64,000 bases of DNA, taken from positions 13,252,842 through 13,316,841 of the forward strand of contig OX940861.1 of the NCBI GenBank assembly GCA_954871525.1, given 5' to 3'. Each line of letters starts with the position of its first letter. Within the stretch, counting starts at the first letter, position 1. The position numbers and the translations under genes are program-made. The notes under the pieces were generated by a model, which did no database searches, was not told the origin of the DNA, and saw nothing but the letters and a program-made list of their open reading frames with translations. Source of the DNA: Parietaria judaica. Taxonomy: Eukaryota > Streptophyta > Magnoliopsida > Rosales > Urticaceae. Shown piece by piece: positions 10,568 to 20,551 of the stretch.

Positions 10568-10605
<38 letters not shown>
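10568..10605 (+). repeat. 38-A homopolymer at the end of the array
   Basis: Uninterrupted run of A directly after the last 63-bp copy. A shorter 16-A run (9493-9508) precedes the array, so the array is bracketed by A tracts. Confidence 0.9.
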
Positions 10606-10606
<1 letters not shown>

Positions 10607-10699
10607 GGAGTACACATACTCCCATACATCATCGATAGTATGCAAAAGTCAATAGATTCCATTGATGAAATTTCATTACAAGCACAATACATTATACAA

Positions 10700-10705
10700 T
10701 TTATT
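10700..10705 (-). terminator. Poly(A) signal AATAAA of the antisense gene
   Basis: On the minus strand AATAAA overlaps the stop codon of the candidate last exon (TGA at 10705-10707). It would serve the transcript starting near 14510. Confidence 0.5.
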
Positions 10706-11043
10706 CAAGATACAGCAGGGGAAGGCGAATCCTCCCGAACTACCCTATCGGCAATCTGTTCTATGACGAACTCCCCATTCTCGGAGAGGACGTCCCGAAG
10801 AAGATCTTCTACGGCGGCATAATTTACAGGCCTCAACATCATAAATTCGATCACATAGGCCGAAGAAGGACTAAGGGGAGTCTCGTCGAACGCAACTCCG
10901 GAAAGAGAGGCAGCCGCACGCCTTATCATATCTTGGACAAACTCCTCGAGGATGGCGGGATGTTCATCGTCGACCGCGAGGAAAGAAGCTAGCACATCTT
11001 CATAGTAAAACAGCGGCTCCGAAGTATAGAAGAATTCGTCACC
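10705..11043 (-). CDS. Candidate alternative last exon of the antisense gene
   Basis: The minus strand has a pyrimidine-rich acceptor (CCTTTTCTCAG) before 11043. It opens a 112-residue frame ending at a TGA that overlaps an AATAAA signal. The sequence is acidic and looks coding (GDEFFYTSEPLFYYED; LLRDVLSENGEFVIEQIADR). A donor GCG|GTAGGG at 11234 in the preceding exon, just before that exon's stop, would join it in phase 0 through a 191-bp intron. Without splicing the preceding exon stops at 11211. Whether this exon is used is inference. No family is recognised. Confidence 0.4.
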   Translation of the reverse strand, partial: GDEFFYTSEPLFYYEDVLASFLAVDDEHPAILEEFVQDMIRRAAASLSGVAFDETPLSPSSAYVIEFMMLRPVNYAAVEDLLRDVLSENGEFVIEQIADRVVREDSPSPAVS

Positions 11044-11210
11044 CTGAGAAAAGGAGTTTAGCCAGGAAATAATGACAGGAACACAAGAGAAGCAACAAGT
11101 GCGGAAACAACAAATTGAAGCCAAAGAGAGTTCTTTTCATTAATAAAATCCGTCGAAGAAATTACAAAGACAATGCGAATAATGTACATAGGAAAGCTAC
11201 AAGAAAAGGC

Positions 11211-14200
11211 CTAAGAGCCTTCCTTCCCCCCTACCGCTTCGTTGGTAACCCCCTCGACGGTAGAAGTGACCGCTTCGGTACCAACCGCTCCATCGGTAGA
11301 GGTGACGACCCCATCGTTGGTCCCGTACTCATCGAGGCCATCGGAGTCCGAAGAGGCAGCCCCAACTATGAAGCAAGCCGCCCAATCGATACCAGCGGAA
11401 GAAGGAGCACCGGGGGTGAGCGGAGGAGAATCAGGGTCAGGTAGAGACTTGTCGTCCAGCTCGCGGGCTTTAGCCTCACTCTCTTCAGAGATAGTCTTGT
11501 ATTTCGGAAGACGAGGCAGAAGACTCCCAATGGTCGCCGTGGGAGGAACCTTCTCAAGAAGGCTAGCGTTGGCCCCATATGCGGCGGAGCGACGATGGAA
11601 ATTGATGGACTCCTCCAGGGCCTTATACCTCGCCAAGGCACGTTGCGCTTTGTCTTGAGCCCTCTCGAAGAGGTGTAGGCGTGCTTCGCGCTCAGACTTC
11701 GCCTCCGTCTGTGATACCTCGAGCTCTTTGCCGAGGCGTTTTAAGCACGAGGCCACTCGCGAGGCAAGCCGACTCTCCTGCTCGACAGGCACGCCCACCG
11801 CTTCGCTGATCTTAGCCAGCCGCCACTTCTTCGCTTCGAGATGCTTCTCGTAGCTCTCCACTATCATGGAGTGACGCCTGTGCTCCCCATCTAGCTCGGC
11901 CTTCAGCGCCGCAACCTCTGCCTCGGCCCTAGCCTTGCACTCGGCGAGCTCTTTTTCTTGAGCTTGGCGAAGCGAAGCCTCCTTCGCCAATTTGGCCTTC
12001 GCAACCTCCAGCTCATCGGAAGTTCGCTCGGCCGCTTCCCGATATTTGCGCTCTCCGATAACGGAAATCCCGAGGAGCGATTCTTTGTCGGCAAGTTTAG
12101 CCCGGAGGTCGTTTAACTCCTGAGCGCTCTCGCCTCTGCCGCCATTATCGTTAAGAATAATGGTGTTGAAGCGGGCGAGAGCCTGGAAAAGCGTAGAGGC
12201 AGCCCGGCCATAGCCCCTGATCTGGCTCAGAGACAAGCCGGTGTTCCCCGAAGGCTCGGGCCAAAACAGGTCCCGAAGGACCCGGAGCGAGTATGCTTTC
12301 CACTCTTCCGGCGGAGACTCCGGAGTAGGAGCTGCCGGAAATCGCTCCCAAGGAGGGAGAGAAAAGCCTCCCGGCCCGGAGTTGGGAAGAAACTTCGGAA
12401 GCGGAGAGAAAGAAATCCCGTCATCGTCGGGAGAGGAGGCACTAGCCCCAGAGGCGCCGACAGCGTCGGTCGGCTCCAAAGCGCCCTCCGGACGAGGCAC
12501 TTCGGGATGAGTAGATACGTCGGGATGAACGACGTCCGCAACGAGGCCATCCCCTCCCTCGGGATGGCCCCCGACCAAAACCTCTTCGGAAGGAAGAGAA
12601 ACCCCCTCCGAAGCGCCGGGCCGCCCGACGGGCTCCAGGACGAGGGGCGCGTCGGCGGCATCAAGTGCCCCTTCGAGCAACAAGCCCTCCTCGTCAGCCG
12701 TAGGAACGGCGACTGAAAGTCTTTCCGCGGCAGGTGCGGGAGGTACTGAAGAAGGAACCTCCAAGCAAGGAGGCGCGTCGGCACGAGCCGGAATCTGAAA
12801 TTACGAGAAAAGTATATACCGAAATATGCATTAGATACCCGAAATGTGCAAGCATCATGAAAAATGAAGAGGGAAAAGAAGTAAAAGCTACCTCGGAGGC
12901 CGAGAGATCCATCGACGACACTAAATCGATAAAGTCATCATCAAAGCGGAACCGCTCCCGAGAAGTGAGAGAAGGACGAAGGGTTCCATGAGCCCCATCG
13001 ATGCTTCCACCGGTCTCGGACGGAGGAGTCGAAGCAAGAGCGGTCGACGCGATCGCCTCGGCGGGAACAGTCCCCTCGCGAGAAGCGACGGTGACAGTCT
13101 CCGGAGCCGAAGGAGTTGCATCTATCTCCTTAGACGACTCGGAAGTCTTATTCCTCTTCGGAGGAGGAGCGTCGCGTACCCCTTCAGCGGTTTTCCTTTT
13201 CAGGATAACTTTCTCGCGAGAAGTTTCCCGCGAGGAAGTCTGGGACTCGGATTCGCGACGACTCTCCGAAAGACGAGATGAATCCCGAGGGCGAGTCGCC
13301 CCCGAGGAAGTCGATATCCCCGAAGAGCGAGAAGCACCAGCGTCGTGCTTATGCTTTGTCCGCCTCTCCGAATTGCTCTTCGGAGGAAGAGCTTTACCAC
13401 TTGAAACAAACCGGTCAGCACCGGTCCGAGGGCCGATGCCCAAGAAGCCAGCCTTCGACAGATCCCGACGAGAATCGGAGGACCCACCTCCTTGTCCTGG
13501 ATCTTGGCCTTGTCTTGGATTTTGGCCTTGTCCTGGATCTTGGCCTTGACATTGCCGTGGCTCCGATGATCCACGGGTGGACTTTTGAGTTCTCTTCTTC
13601 GGCTTAGGAGATTGCCGAACAGCGGGGGACGAGGGGTCCGCGTCTTTGACCTCTTCGAGGCGGAATCCGACAGGCCACAAAGATGCCGGTGGTCTCCCCA
13701 CGATGTGGCAGAGCTGGTAGAGCCCGGACTCTTGAACGCGGGTCCCGAAGAAGTCCGTCGTCCAATTCCGACGAGGATTTTCCAGCAGAGCCCGAACGAC
13801 CCCAGCGAAGCGCTCATCGTCCTCTTTATTTGCGATGGGCCTGAATCTCGGCACTTCTTTCTCGTCGACCCACTTGGTGGGAAGCGCTTCCCAATGCGGC
13901 CCGAGGGTGTGACGATCGAGATGCGCGAAGAAATACCTATTCTCCCACCCGGACTCATTGTTCGGCGTGTGGGTGATGACGTGGACACCCGCGGCGGAGG
14001 TGAGGAAAAAACGGCCCAGATTCTTCGAATTCTTCGACCACTTGAAGAGCCGCATCAAATCCTCCAGGGTCAGAGCCACTTTCTGCTCGAGAGCGATGGC
14101 CATGGTGCAGACAAGAAGGCGAAGAGAGTTAGGGCTAACCTGACTGATCGGCATATTGTATGCGTGGAGGAAGCACACGATGAGATGAGGCAGTGGAAGA

Positions 14201-14400
14201 TGCAATTCCACCGACCGGAAGAAGTGCTCATAAAGTGTGATGTACCCTTCCGGAGGCTCGTCGCCAAGCTCGCCGGATTTGGGGAGACGCAGGTAGCAAG
14301 GATTGGAGTCCACATAGTGCTTCTTCAAATCCTCGAGATGCTTCTCCGTCATTATAGACTTCGGCGACCGAGTCTTGAAGATCTTTCCTGGATTCGACAT
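11211..14400 (-). CDS. Antisense gene of the Tat element (PF04195-like 'putative gypsy-type transposon' protein)
   Basis: Two coding exons on the minus strand: 14400-12892 (503 codons) and 12794-11211 (527 codons plus stop). They are joined by a 97-bp intron with donor GAG|GTAGCT and acceptor TAATTTCAG, in phase 0, giving about 1,030 residues. The N-terminal 260 residues (EGYITLYEHFFRSVELHLPL; FFLTSAAGVHVITHTP; WENRYFFAHLDRHTLGPHWE) resemble the plant family named 'putative gypsy type transposon'. Next come QG-rich repeats (QGQDPGQGQNPRQGQ) and S/R/P-rich disorder. Exon 2 holds a long coiled coil (LNDLRAKLADKES to RLHLFERAQDKAQRALARYK). Tat elements are known to carry extra ORFs of unknown role between pol and the 3' LTR, some antisense. 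A TATA box lies 140 bp upstream. Its role is unknown; capsid-like or regulatory functions are guesses. Confidence 0.82.
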
Positions 14401-14540
14401 TTTCTTGATCGGAAAAGAAGAATTTGGACGGAAAGAGAGTTTGAAGATTTTCTGAAGAAGAAGAAAGTCGGGAAAGAAAGTTGCAGAGAGGATTTGGAGA
14501 GAAGTCTGAAACGAAGTGTTTGAGTCGAAGGCGAGGTTTT

Positions 14541-14550
14541 AAATTTATAG
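14541..14550 (-). promoter_or_regulatory. TATA box of the antisense gene
   Basis: CTATAAATTT on the minus strand, 141 bp upstream of the ATG at 14400. This leaves room for a TSS near 14512 and a 5' UTR of about 110 bases. It is inside the Tat element but outside the LTR, so the antisense gene would be transcribed from its own promoter. Confidence 0.55.
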
Positions 14551-14949
14551 AAAGAGGCAGGCGGAAGTTGGAAAGGCACATCCAGATCCGACGGCCCAGG
14601 TTCGAAGCGGAAAAATTCATCCAACGGTGAAGATTAAAAGAATCGGTGCGAAGCTCGAAGGCACTCGAGTGCGAGAAAACCCCGCATTTAATGCGAAATG
14701 ATTGACGACGATTTCCAAGATCTGACAGCCTGGAGAATCGCGCCCAATCAGCGCTACGTTGGAACTCGAGGACATCCGTGAGCGTGCAAGAAGCGGAAGA
14801 GTCCCCGAAGGACACAACCTCTTCGAGGGAAAACCTCATCGAGGAAGAACCTCTTCGAGAAAAAACGTCATCGAAAAAAATTACTTCATCGGACAAAAAC
14901 CTTATCGGAGATAAATCCTGTTTTATTTTATCAACTGCTTCACACTCGA

Positions 14950-14961
14950 TAAAATAGGGGA
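14950..14961 (+). other. Polypurine tract of the Tat element
   Basis: TAAAATAGGGGA just upstream of the 3' LTR, separated from it by CTAAC. It would prime plus-strand DNA synthesis. Confidence 0.65.
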
Positions 14962-14966
14962 CTAAC

Positions 14967-15667
14967 TGTTAAGGTCAGATTTTGTCAAATCTTTCCCTAA
15001 CACTACCCTTTGTCGTTTATGAAGTAAACGACGTAAAAACAAGGGAACGACTGCCTAAGTAGTTCAGGCCCATCAAGGAGCAGAAGAAATAAGGCCCAAC
15101 AAGCGAAGCCCATGGAAAGTCATCATCCGACCAAGCCAGCCCAACACCTCATCGCGAGAAAGGAAGCTCATCGGAGAAAGCTCTTCGAGAAAGCCTATTC
15201 GTATTAAAAGATATTCATTCGAGATCGCGAGAAAGAAGGGAAGATTGGGTTATTCGGTTAAAGATTTCGTGGGATATCCAACGCAAAATAAGGAAGTCAA
15301 CCACGATCATAGCGAAACAGAAGGAAACCCTAGCAAGATTTGAGGAATATTCTAGAAGACTTTCAAGCCTATATATACGAATGTAAACTTAGCATAATCG
15401 ATTCATTCAGTATCCAGTGTTCAGAATCCAATATTATCGTGAGTTTTGAGAGAATAAATCCTTGAGTCTTCGAGTCTGATTATTCATATTATTATTCTCG
15501 ATTTCCCAAGGGTTAGAGAGTGTAATCTTCGATTGTCCAAGCTATCAAACGGAAGAAACCGGGTCCTCTCGAAATTATAATAAATCAGAGATATTCGTAC
15601 TATTTATAATTATCTATTATTTTCGATTATCTTTGTGACTGCACGGTGAGTAAAATCGCCCTCTACA
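14967..15667 (+). repeat. 3' LTR of the Tat element
   Basis: 701 bp, same length as the 5' LTR and 699/701 identical by direct reading. It is followed by the second AGGAT target duplication copy and the P450 exon remainder. Confidence 0.96.
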
Positions 15668-15672
15668 AGGAT

Positions 15673-15859
15673 GTGCCCCGGTGTGTCGTTTGCGCTTCAA
15701 GCTACCGAGCTCACTCTGGCTTCGCTCATCCAAGGGTTTGACATTACGACGCAGTCAAACGAGCCAGTCGACATGGCGGAGAGCGTCGCGCTGACTAACC
15801 TCAAAGCCTCTCCGCTTCACGTCCTTCTCACCCCTCGCCTCCCAGCTGGGGCCTATTGA
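15673..15859 (+). pseudogene. Cytochrome P450, CYP82-like, last exon, 3' part (broken)
   Basis: Continuation of the exon interrupted at 2502. Taking out the element and one copy of the AGGAT target duplication makes the frame run on exactly. The codon split by the insertion is the Met just before the axial heme cysteine, giving RRMCPGVSF, the FxxGxRxCxG heme signature. The remaining residues (ALQATELTLASLIQGFDI, then LTNLKASPLHVLLTPRL) match the conserved CYP82 C-terminus. The stop is TGA at 15857-15859. Separated from its first half by 13 kb, it cannot be expressed as P450 unless the element were spliced out. Confidence 0.88.
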
Positions 15860-16299
15860 TATGACTTCGGACACTTGTACTTTTGTGTTTTGTGTTGTTG
15901 CTTTGTATTATTGGTCAACATGTTCCATTTTCTCATTACTAAATAATTATTCAAAATAACAAAGCTTCGGACTATTTCAAAGGACGATTTCTGACTATTA
16001 ATTTAATGGCAGGGCTGAAAATTTACGTGACAATTTGCAGTTTAATAACTGGTATAAAGGTTCAAAGCTCGGTAATCGGTTTTTATAGGTTTTATATTAG
16101 AACGGGAATCAATTAATTATTTTGTTTTAATATGTTTCAGTATTAAGTGTATGTATATTATCTGTTTCACTCAAAAGTCGAGAACACGGCCCTAATTATA
16201 AGAAATCAGAAGAAATAAACCGTTTCTACCATATCGATTTTTTTTTATTTTTTATAGAACCATATTGATTTCTAGAAAAACTAAATTTGATCGTATTTG
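15860..16299. other. Non-coding flank after the broken P450 gene
   Basis: AT-rich sequence, presumably the former P450 3' UTR and intergenic DNA. I see no gene, RNA or repeat structure in it. Confidence 0.5.
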
Positions 16300-16310
16300 C
16301 TATCACTTTT

Positions 16311-16412
16311 TTTTTTTTTTTTTGTAAACTGGAAGCTTTCTCATTAACATGAAATGAGGGATAAATCCCTTTGGAAAACGAGTACAAGCCACCTCGGGCA
16401 TTCCCTCGACCA
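16311..16412 (-). mobile_element. Very short 5'-truncated LINE insertion (about 100 bp)
   Basis: On the minus strand the segment reads as the tail of an L1-type element ending in a poly(A) (the T run from 16311 on plus). It is flanked by an 11-bp direct repeat CTATCACTTTT at 16300-16310 and 16413-16423. Its GTGGCTTGTA stretch is shared with the 3' end of the LINE at 41435. Some T of the duplication may belong to the tail. Confidence 0.65.
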
Positions 16413-16799
16413 CTATCACTTTTGAGTTTTGGTTACTTTTGGACAGAGCAACCATTTTAATTTTAATTTTTTTCTTGGGTGGCCAACTGGCCGTGGCAAT
16501 AATGCCGTTGAATTGAGGTGGGACCCAACTAATAAGACCACTTATGGAAAGCATTGAAAGAACAAGTGCATTAGACCACATGTGCATACTATTATTATAC
16601 ATGCTTAATTCATGACTATAATAAATATTCGGAAATTCACTAACTAAACTTAAATTTACTCTTAAAATAAAAACTAACACTGACTCTAAGTAGAACCTGT
16701 ACATTTTTTTCTGTTTATGTCTTAAAATACTCCTTAAAAATATATATTACCATGATGTTTGATGTTTTAGCACTGATATAACATACTAGAGCTGCACAC

Positions 16800-16886
16800 C
16801 CTTGCATCGCGATGGGTCGCGACTAAAGTCGCCAAAATCGCGAGTTGGCCGGTCGCGATGCGTCGCGACGTGGTCGCGATTTAGCA
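16800..16886. repeat. Subterminal TCGCGA-type repeats, left end of the hAT
   Basis: At least six copies of TCGCGAY/GTCGCGA in about 85 bp in both orientations. In hAT elements such subterminal repeats are usual transposase binding sites. Confidence 0.7.
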
Positions 16887-17343
16887 AGGAAGGACCAAAA
16901 AAAGGGCTGCGGCAAAAGTTATTTTTTGTTTCCAATGTTTAATTTTATTAGTTTTTATCCGAATTTAAGTATTAAATTATGTAAAATTATTATTTAAACT
17001 TTATTTATTTCAAAATTAATATTTTAGTATGTTATTATTGTGTAACATATTATTAATTTTGATTTATAAGTTAATTTTTAAGTTGTAATATATGTTAATA
17101 AGTATTAATGTGTAACATATTAATAATTATTAAAATTCTAAAACAAATAAGTAAATATGATAAAACAAGATATTAAAAAAAAGTTGTATTATTCATTGTG
17201 AATATTACAATATGGTGGAAGAAGTTGTAAATATTCAGTGTAAATATTACAAGATGCCTCACTAAAACCTCTCTTGTAAAACCCTCCTTAGGGACATAAA
17301 ACCAAGAGAGGAAAGAGCACATCATATTGGCGTTTACATTGCG

Positions 17344-20009
17344 TCACTCGGGGAACCAGTCGTTAAACCTTTGAGTCATAAGCTCTAGGTCGGTTGGCTC
17401 GGACCGTTGGGCGATGGTGGGGTTGCGGAACATCCAATCGTTCAAGACCACCGCTTGCTCGAGGTGTGTGTTGGTAATTGACGCCCTCCGGTCGTCGATT
17501 ATATGCTGAGCCGAACTGAATGCGCTCTCCGAAGCAACGCTTGAAATGGGGATGGACAGTATATCCCTCGCCATTCTCGCCAATATCGGGAATCTTTCCC
17601 GTTGATTCTTCCACCATACAATCACATCGAACTCGACGGAGTCCTCGTCGATCCGCAGGCCGTAGTACCGCTTCAGTTCTTGCGGTGCACCGTCCGTTTC
17701 CTCCTCTCGTGCCGGTGGCGTACCGGATCCCGATGATTCTCCGCGATCCAGTCTTTGCTTCAGTCTCCGGACAAATGCTAGGCCGGTCTTGGTTGGGCTT
17801 TCCATCACTGCCCTTTGCTCCGCCTCCACGTTGAACTGTGGGAACCGCCAGTCGTATTCACTGTAAAGTTCATAAAAAGCTTCATTAACAACCTTTATAT
17901 AATCAGTGTAATCCACCCCTAAGTTTGTCCCGATTGCTGACATCAACGGCCCGAACGTAAACATAATACGGGGATCCAAGATAGCACCGAAACAATACGA
18001 AAAAGGGGGTGGATCCCAATAATTTTTGAATTTTGCAACCATTCCCTCAATCATGGGCGAAATAACAGGGAACCCAATCATCGTCGACGTAATGGGCGGT
18101 CAGACTCAAATAATCGTTAAGACTCGGACCGCTCCACAAGTCGGTGGTGAAAGCAACGTTTATGTTGGACATTTTAAAAAAATTGACCAAATAATTTTTT
18201 TGCATTTTGTAAGCATTTTCCATGTCCCTGGTATACGTCGTACGGGAAAACTGTTCGTAAGACGGATTAACCCTTTGCATGTATTGTGTATGCGCAGGGT
18301 TTTCCACCAAACTCATCGGTGCGCCCGTAGACAGTAACCACTCGAGGGTCCATTTCCGTAAATTTTTGGTGGTAAGAGCACTTACCTGTGCTGTGTTTAC
18401 CTCGTTACCGTCTCCGTAGCACGCTTTTTTATGTCGCGTCAAGTAGCCGGTTCCTTTCTCCCCCAACGCATCGAGGGTTGTATGGCACTTCTTGCACGTG
18501 GCGATCTTGACTCGAACACCGTTCTCCATCCGTCGTTCCTCGTGAAAATAATCCCACACCTTCGCTTTGTTTGGTCGTCCCCACAACAAGGCAGGAGGAC
18601 TTTCCCTATTAAAAATATAAGGGAGAAAAAAGGTTAACAAAATAAAAACTGGTATTAATTTTACATGGATTAAATATTAATATTAATCATATTAATTAAT
18701 TAAATTTCATATAGTTAATTATGAGAGTTAACGAAATTAAAAATGGTATTTTCTATGTGTGGAAATCATTAACAAGCTCTTTTTGACGGAACTCCCCGAG
18801 GTTCCACGGCCAGATCGACTGGAAAGGATGCTATGATCTCGCTTTAGGCCCAAGCTTTTCTAGACAGAACTCCCCGAGGTTCCCAGGCTAGCTTGGAGGA
18901 GATTGCAAAGCAAACCTTATTTAAAAACCAATCTTTCTAAGACACCGTATTCCATTAAGAACTTTATAATAATCACCACACATACAAATTACCATTTTTA
19001 ATCCCGTTAACTTATTAAATCTCAAGAAAATCGTTTCTGATGTGGAAGATCAGTCGGAACCGCAACCACAGAGCATACTAAGACTTTCAAGATACGTGAC
19101 AAATTAATTAAATAAACTAAAATAATTAAACTATAATATTTATCGTAAAAAAATTAAACAAAATTAATTAATTAAGATAATATGATTAAATGATAATTAA
19201 ATCTCAATAAAATCGTTTCTGATGTGGAAGATCAGTCGGAACCGCAACCACAGAGCATACTAAGACTTTCAAGTGATTATTATTTAATAATTATTAATTA
19301 TTAAAAATTAATTATTTTTTTCAATTATTTTTTTTAATTATTATTTATTACTTATTAATTATTATTTATTATTTATTATTAAGTACTAACTTATTAATTA
19401 ATAAAAAATTAATAATTAATGAAATAAAAAAAGGATTAAAGGTTATTACCCGGTAGAAGGACGTCGAGCTCGTCGAGGACGGGCAACGGAGGCTTCACCG
19501 CTATCTTGATTGGAAGGTTGAGGAGAACCGCGGTTGTACACCCCGACATTTGAACCACGGATCGAGGGCGGCGTTTGAAAGTCGTCGGGATCGGCATCGT
19601 GGAGAGGTTGAGTTTCGTCGGGATCGGCATCTTCGGGACCTTGAGGTTCGTCGGGATCGGCACCTTCGGGACCTTGAGCTCCGTATTCGGCACCTTCCCG
19701 TAACATGAGATTGAAAAAAGGATCGTTATTTCCCCCCCTAGATTGAGCCACCGCGTCGACCAACTCTCGGGGCACACGTTTGGGATTGGCGTGGTGCTGG
19801 GCCAGCGCCCGGACTAGACTAGGTCTTAGAGACCGTACTGTATCGTCGGGATAATCTGGATTGGGAGGGGAAGGGAATATTTCTGACGGAAGCATAACGG
19901 GAATGTAGTTGTCGGGACAAGGCTGCGATGTTCCCCCTTGTAGAAATTGGGGTTGCAAATTCCTGGCCGCCCTTCGACCCCCGGAGCTACCGCCGCTTCT
20001 TCGAGACAT
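17344..20009 (-). pseudogene. hAT transposase gene, two exons, core deleted
   Basis: Exon 1 is 20009-19450 (MSRRSGGSSGG; disordered, with acidic DADPDE repeats). An 844-bp intron (donor ACCGG|GTAATA, acceptor TTTTTAATAG at 18606) joins in frame to exon 2 from 18605. Exon 2 encodes a BED-type zinc finger (KVWDYFHEER; CKKCHTTL; YLTRHKKAC) and the beginning of the RNase H-like core (VAFTTDLWSGPSLNDYLSLT). Reading then breaks at a deletion and frame change near 18050-18081. The C-terminal part resumes at 18081-17344 with the hAT dimerisation domain (IVWWKNQRERFPILARMAR; SSVASESAFSSAQHIIDDRR). Roughly 250-300 residues carrying most catalytic acidic residues are missing, so no active enzyme is made. 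It might still bind DNA as a truncated protein. Confidence 0.85.
19021..19273. repeat. Two 71-bp direct repeats in the transposase intron
   Basis: 19021-19091 and 19203-19273 are almost identical (both contain ATCGTTTCTGATGTGG and CAGAGCATACTAAGAC), separated by 111 bp of A/T-only sequence. A second, looser pair with the core AACTCCCCGAGGTTCC occurs near 18790 and 18862. Function unknown. Confidence 0.85.
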
Positions 20010-20160
20010 AATGAGAGAACTTTAAAAAATTTAGAAAATTGGAAATTTGGAACTTTAGAACTTTGGAACTTTGGAGCTTGCGAGAATTAGAGAGAGAGTT
20101 GAGAGAATTTGAGAAAGAGTTGAGAGATTGTTGGTGAGGAAATGAGGGAGGAAGAGGTGG

Positions 20161-20170
20161 TATTTATAGG
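20161..20170 (-). promoter_or_regulatory. TATA box of the hAT transposase gene
   Basis: CCTATAAATA on the minus strand, 152 bp upstream of the ATG at 20009. Confidence 0.55.
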
Positions 20171-20434
20171 GTTTGAGGAGAGAGTGGGGTGGGTGAATAA
20201 TTATTGTGGTGGGTGAAGTGGGTGAATAATTGTGAGGAGAAAGTGGGTGAAAAAATATTGAAATTTGAAATTTTAGGGTTGGAATTCGAGTAAAGTGGGT
20301 AATAATTGTGGTTGGGGAATAAATTTCGGGTAAAAATTGTGTTATTTTCGCCACCAACAAACACAACTTTTCACTCCCCTCGGATCGATGATGTGGCGTA
20401 ATCTCAGCCACACGATCAAGTGCGCGGATCGAGC

Positions 20435-20551
20435 CCCTGGTCGTCGCGATTTCCCCTCCTCGTCGCGACGAATCGCGACTTGTGCCGCGTGAATCGCGAC
20501 GCGTCGCGACTCGCACTGTAAGCGTCGCGACGCGTCGCATCGCGAGTGACG
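20435..20551. repeat. Subterminal TCGCGA-type repeats, right end of the hAT
   Basis: At least eight copies of the TCGCGAC/GTCGCGA motif next to the right terminal inverted repeat, mirroring the left end. Confidence 0.7.

Larger units (their letters stand above)
2503..15667 (+). mobile_element. Complete Ty3/gypsy LTR retrotransposon, Tat lineage, 13,165 bp
   Basis: It has two 701-bp LTRs (TGTTAAGG...CTCTACA) and a perfect 5-bp target duplication AGGAT at 2498-2502 and 15668-15672. A PBS follows the 5' LTR and a purine tract precedes the 3' LTR. Coding order is gag, protease, RT, RNase H, a second RNase H, integrase. The second, archaeal-type RNase H after a degenerate first one, and the extra antisense gene between pol and the 3' LTR, are hallmarks of the plant Tat lineage (Ogre, Retand and relatives). 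I see no frameshift or stop in the coding parts other than the gag/pol TAG, so it may be autonomous and recently active. LTRs differ at only two positions (2759 A versus G; 2961 T versus A). That implies an age near 0.1 million years if a commonly used plant rate of 1.3e-8 per site per year applies. Confidence 0.96.

Noticed and set aside
9465..10638. Long open frames on both strands over the 63-bp array
   Set aside because: The unit length is a multiple of three, so any stop-free frame stays open. The predicted proteins are only repeats of 21 residues and exist on both strands.
12694..12891. Extension of the first antisense ORF beyond 12892
   Set aside because: The extension is hydrophobic, unlike the rest, and is exactly bounded by a GT donor. 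A 97-bp intron in phase 0 explains it better.
16303..16704. 133-residue minus-strand ORF
   Set aside because: It crosses the LINE fragment border and flanking AT-rich DNA and ends in a lysine run from the poly(A) tail.
20055..20540. 161-residue minus-strand ORF upstream of the hAT transposase
   Set aside because: It covers the subterminal TCGCGA repeats, the TATA box and leader. Composition is repeat-driven with no domain.
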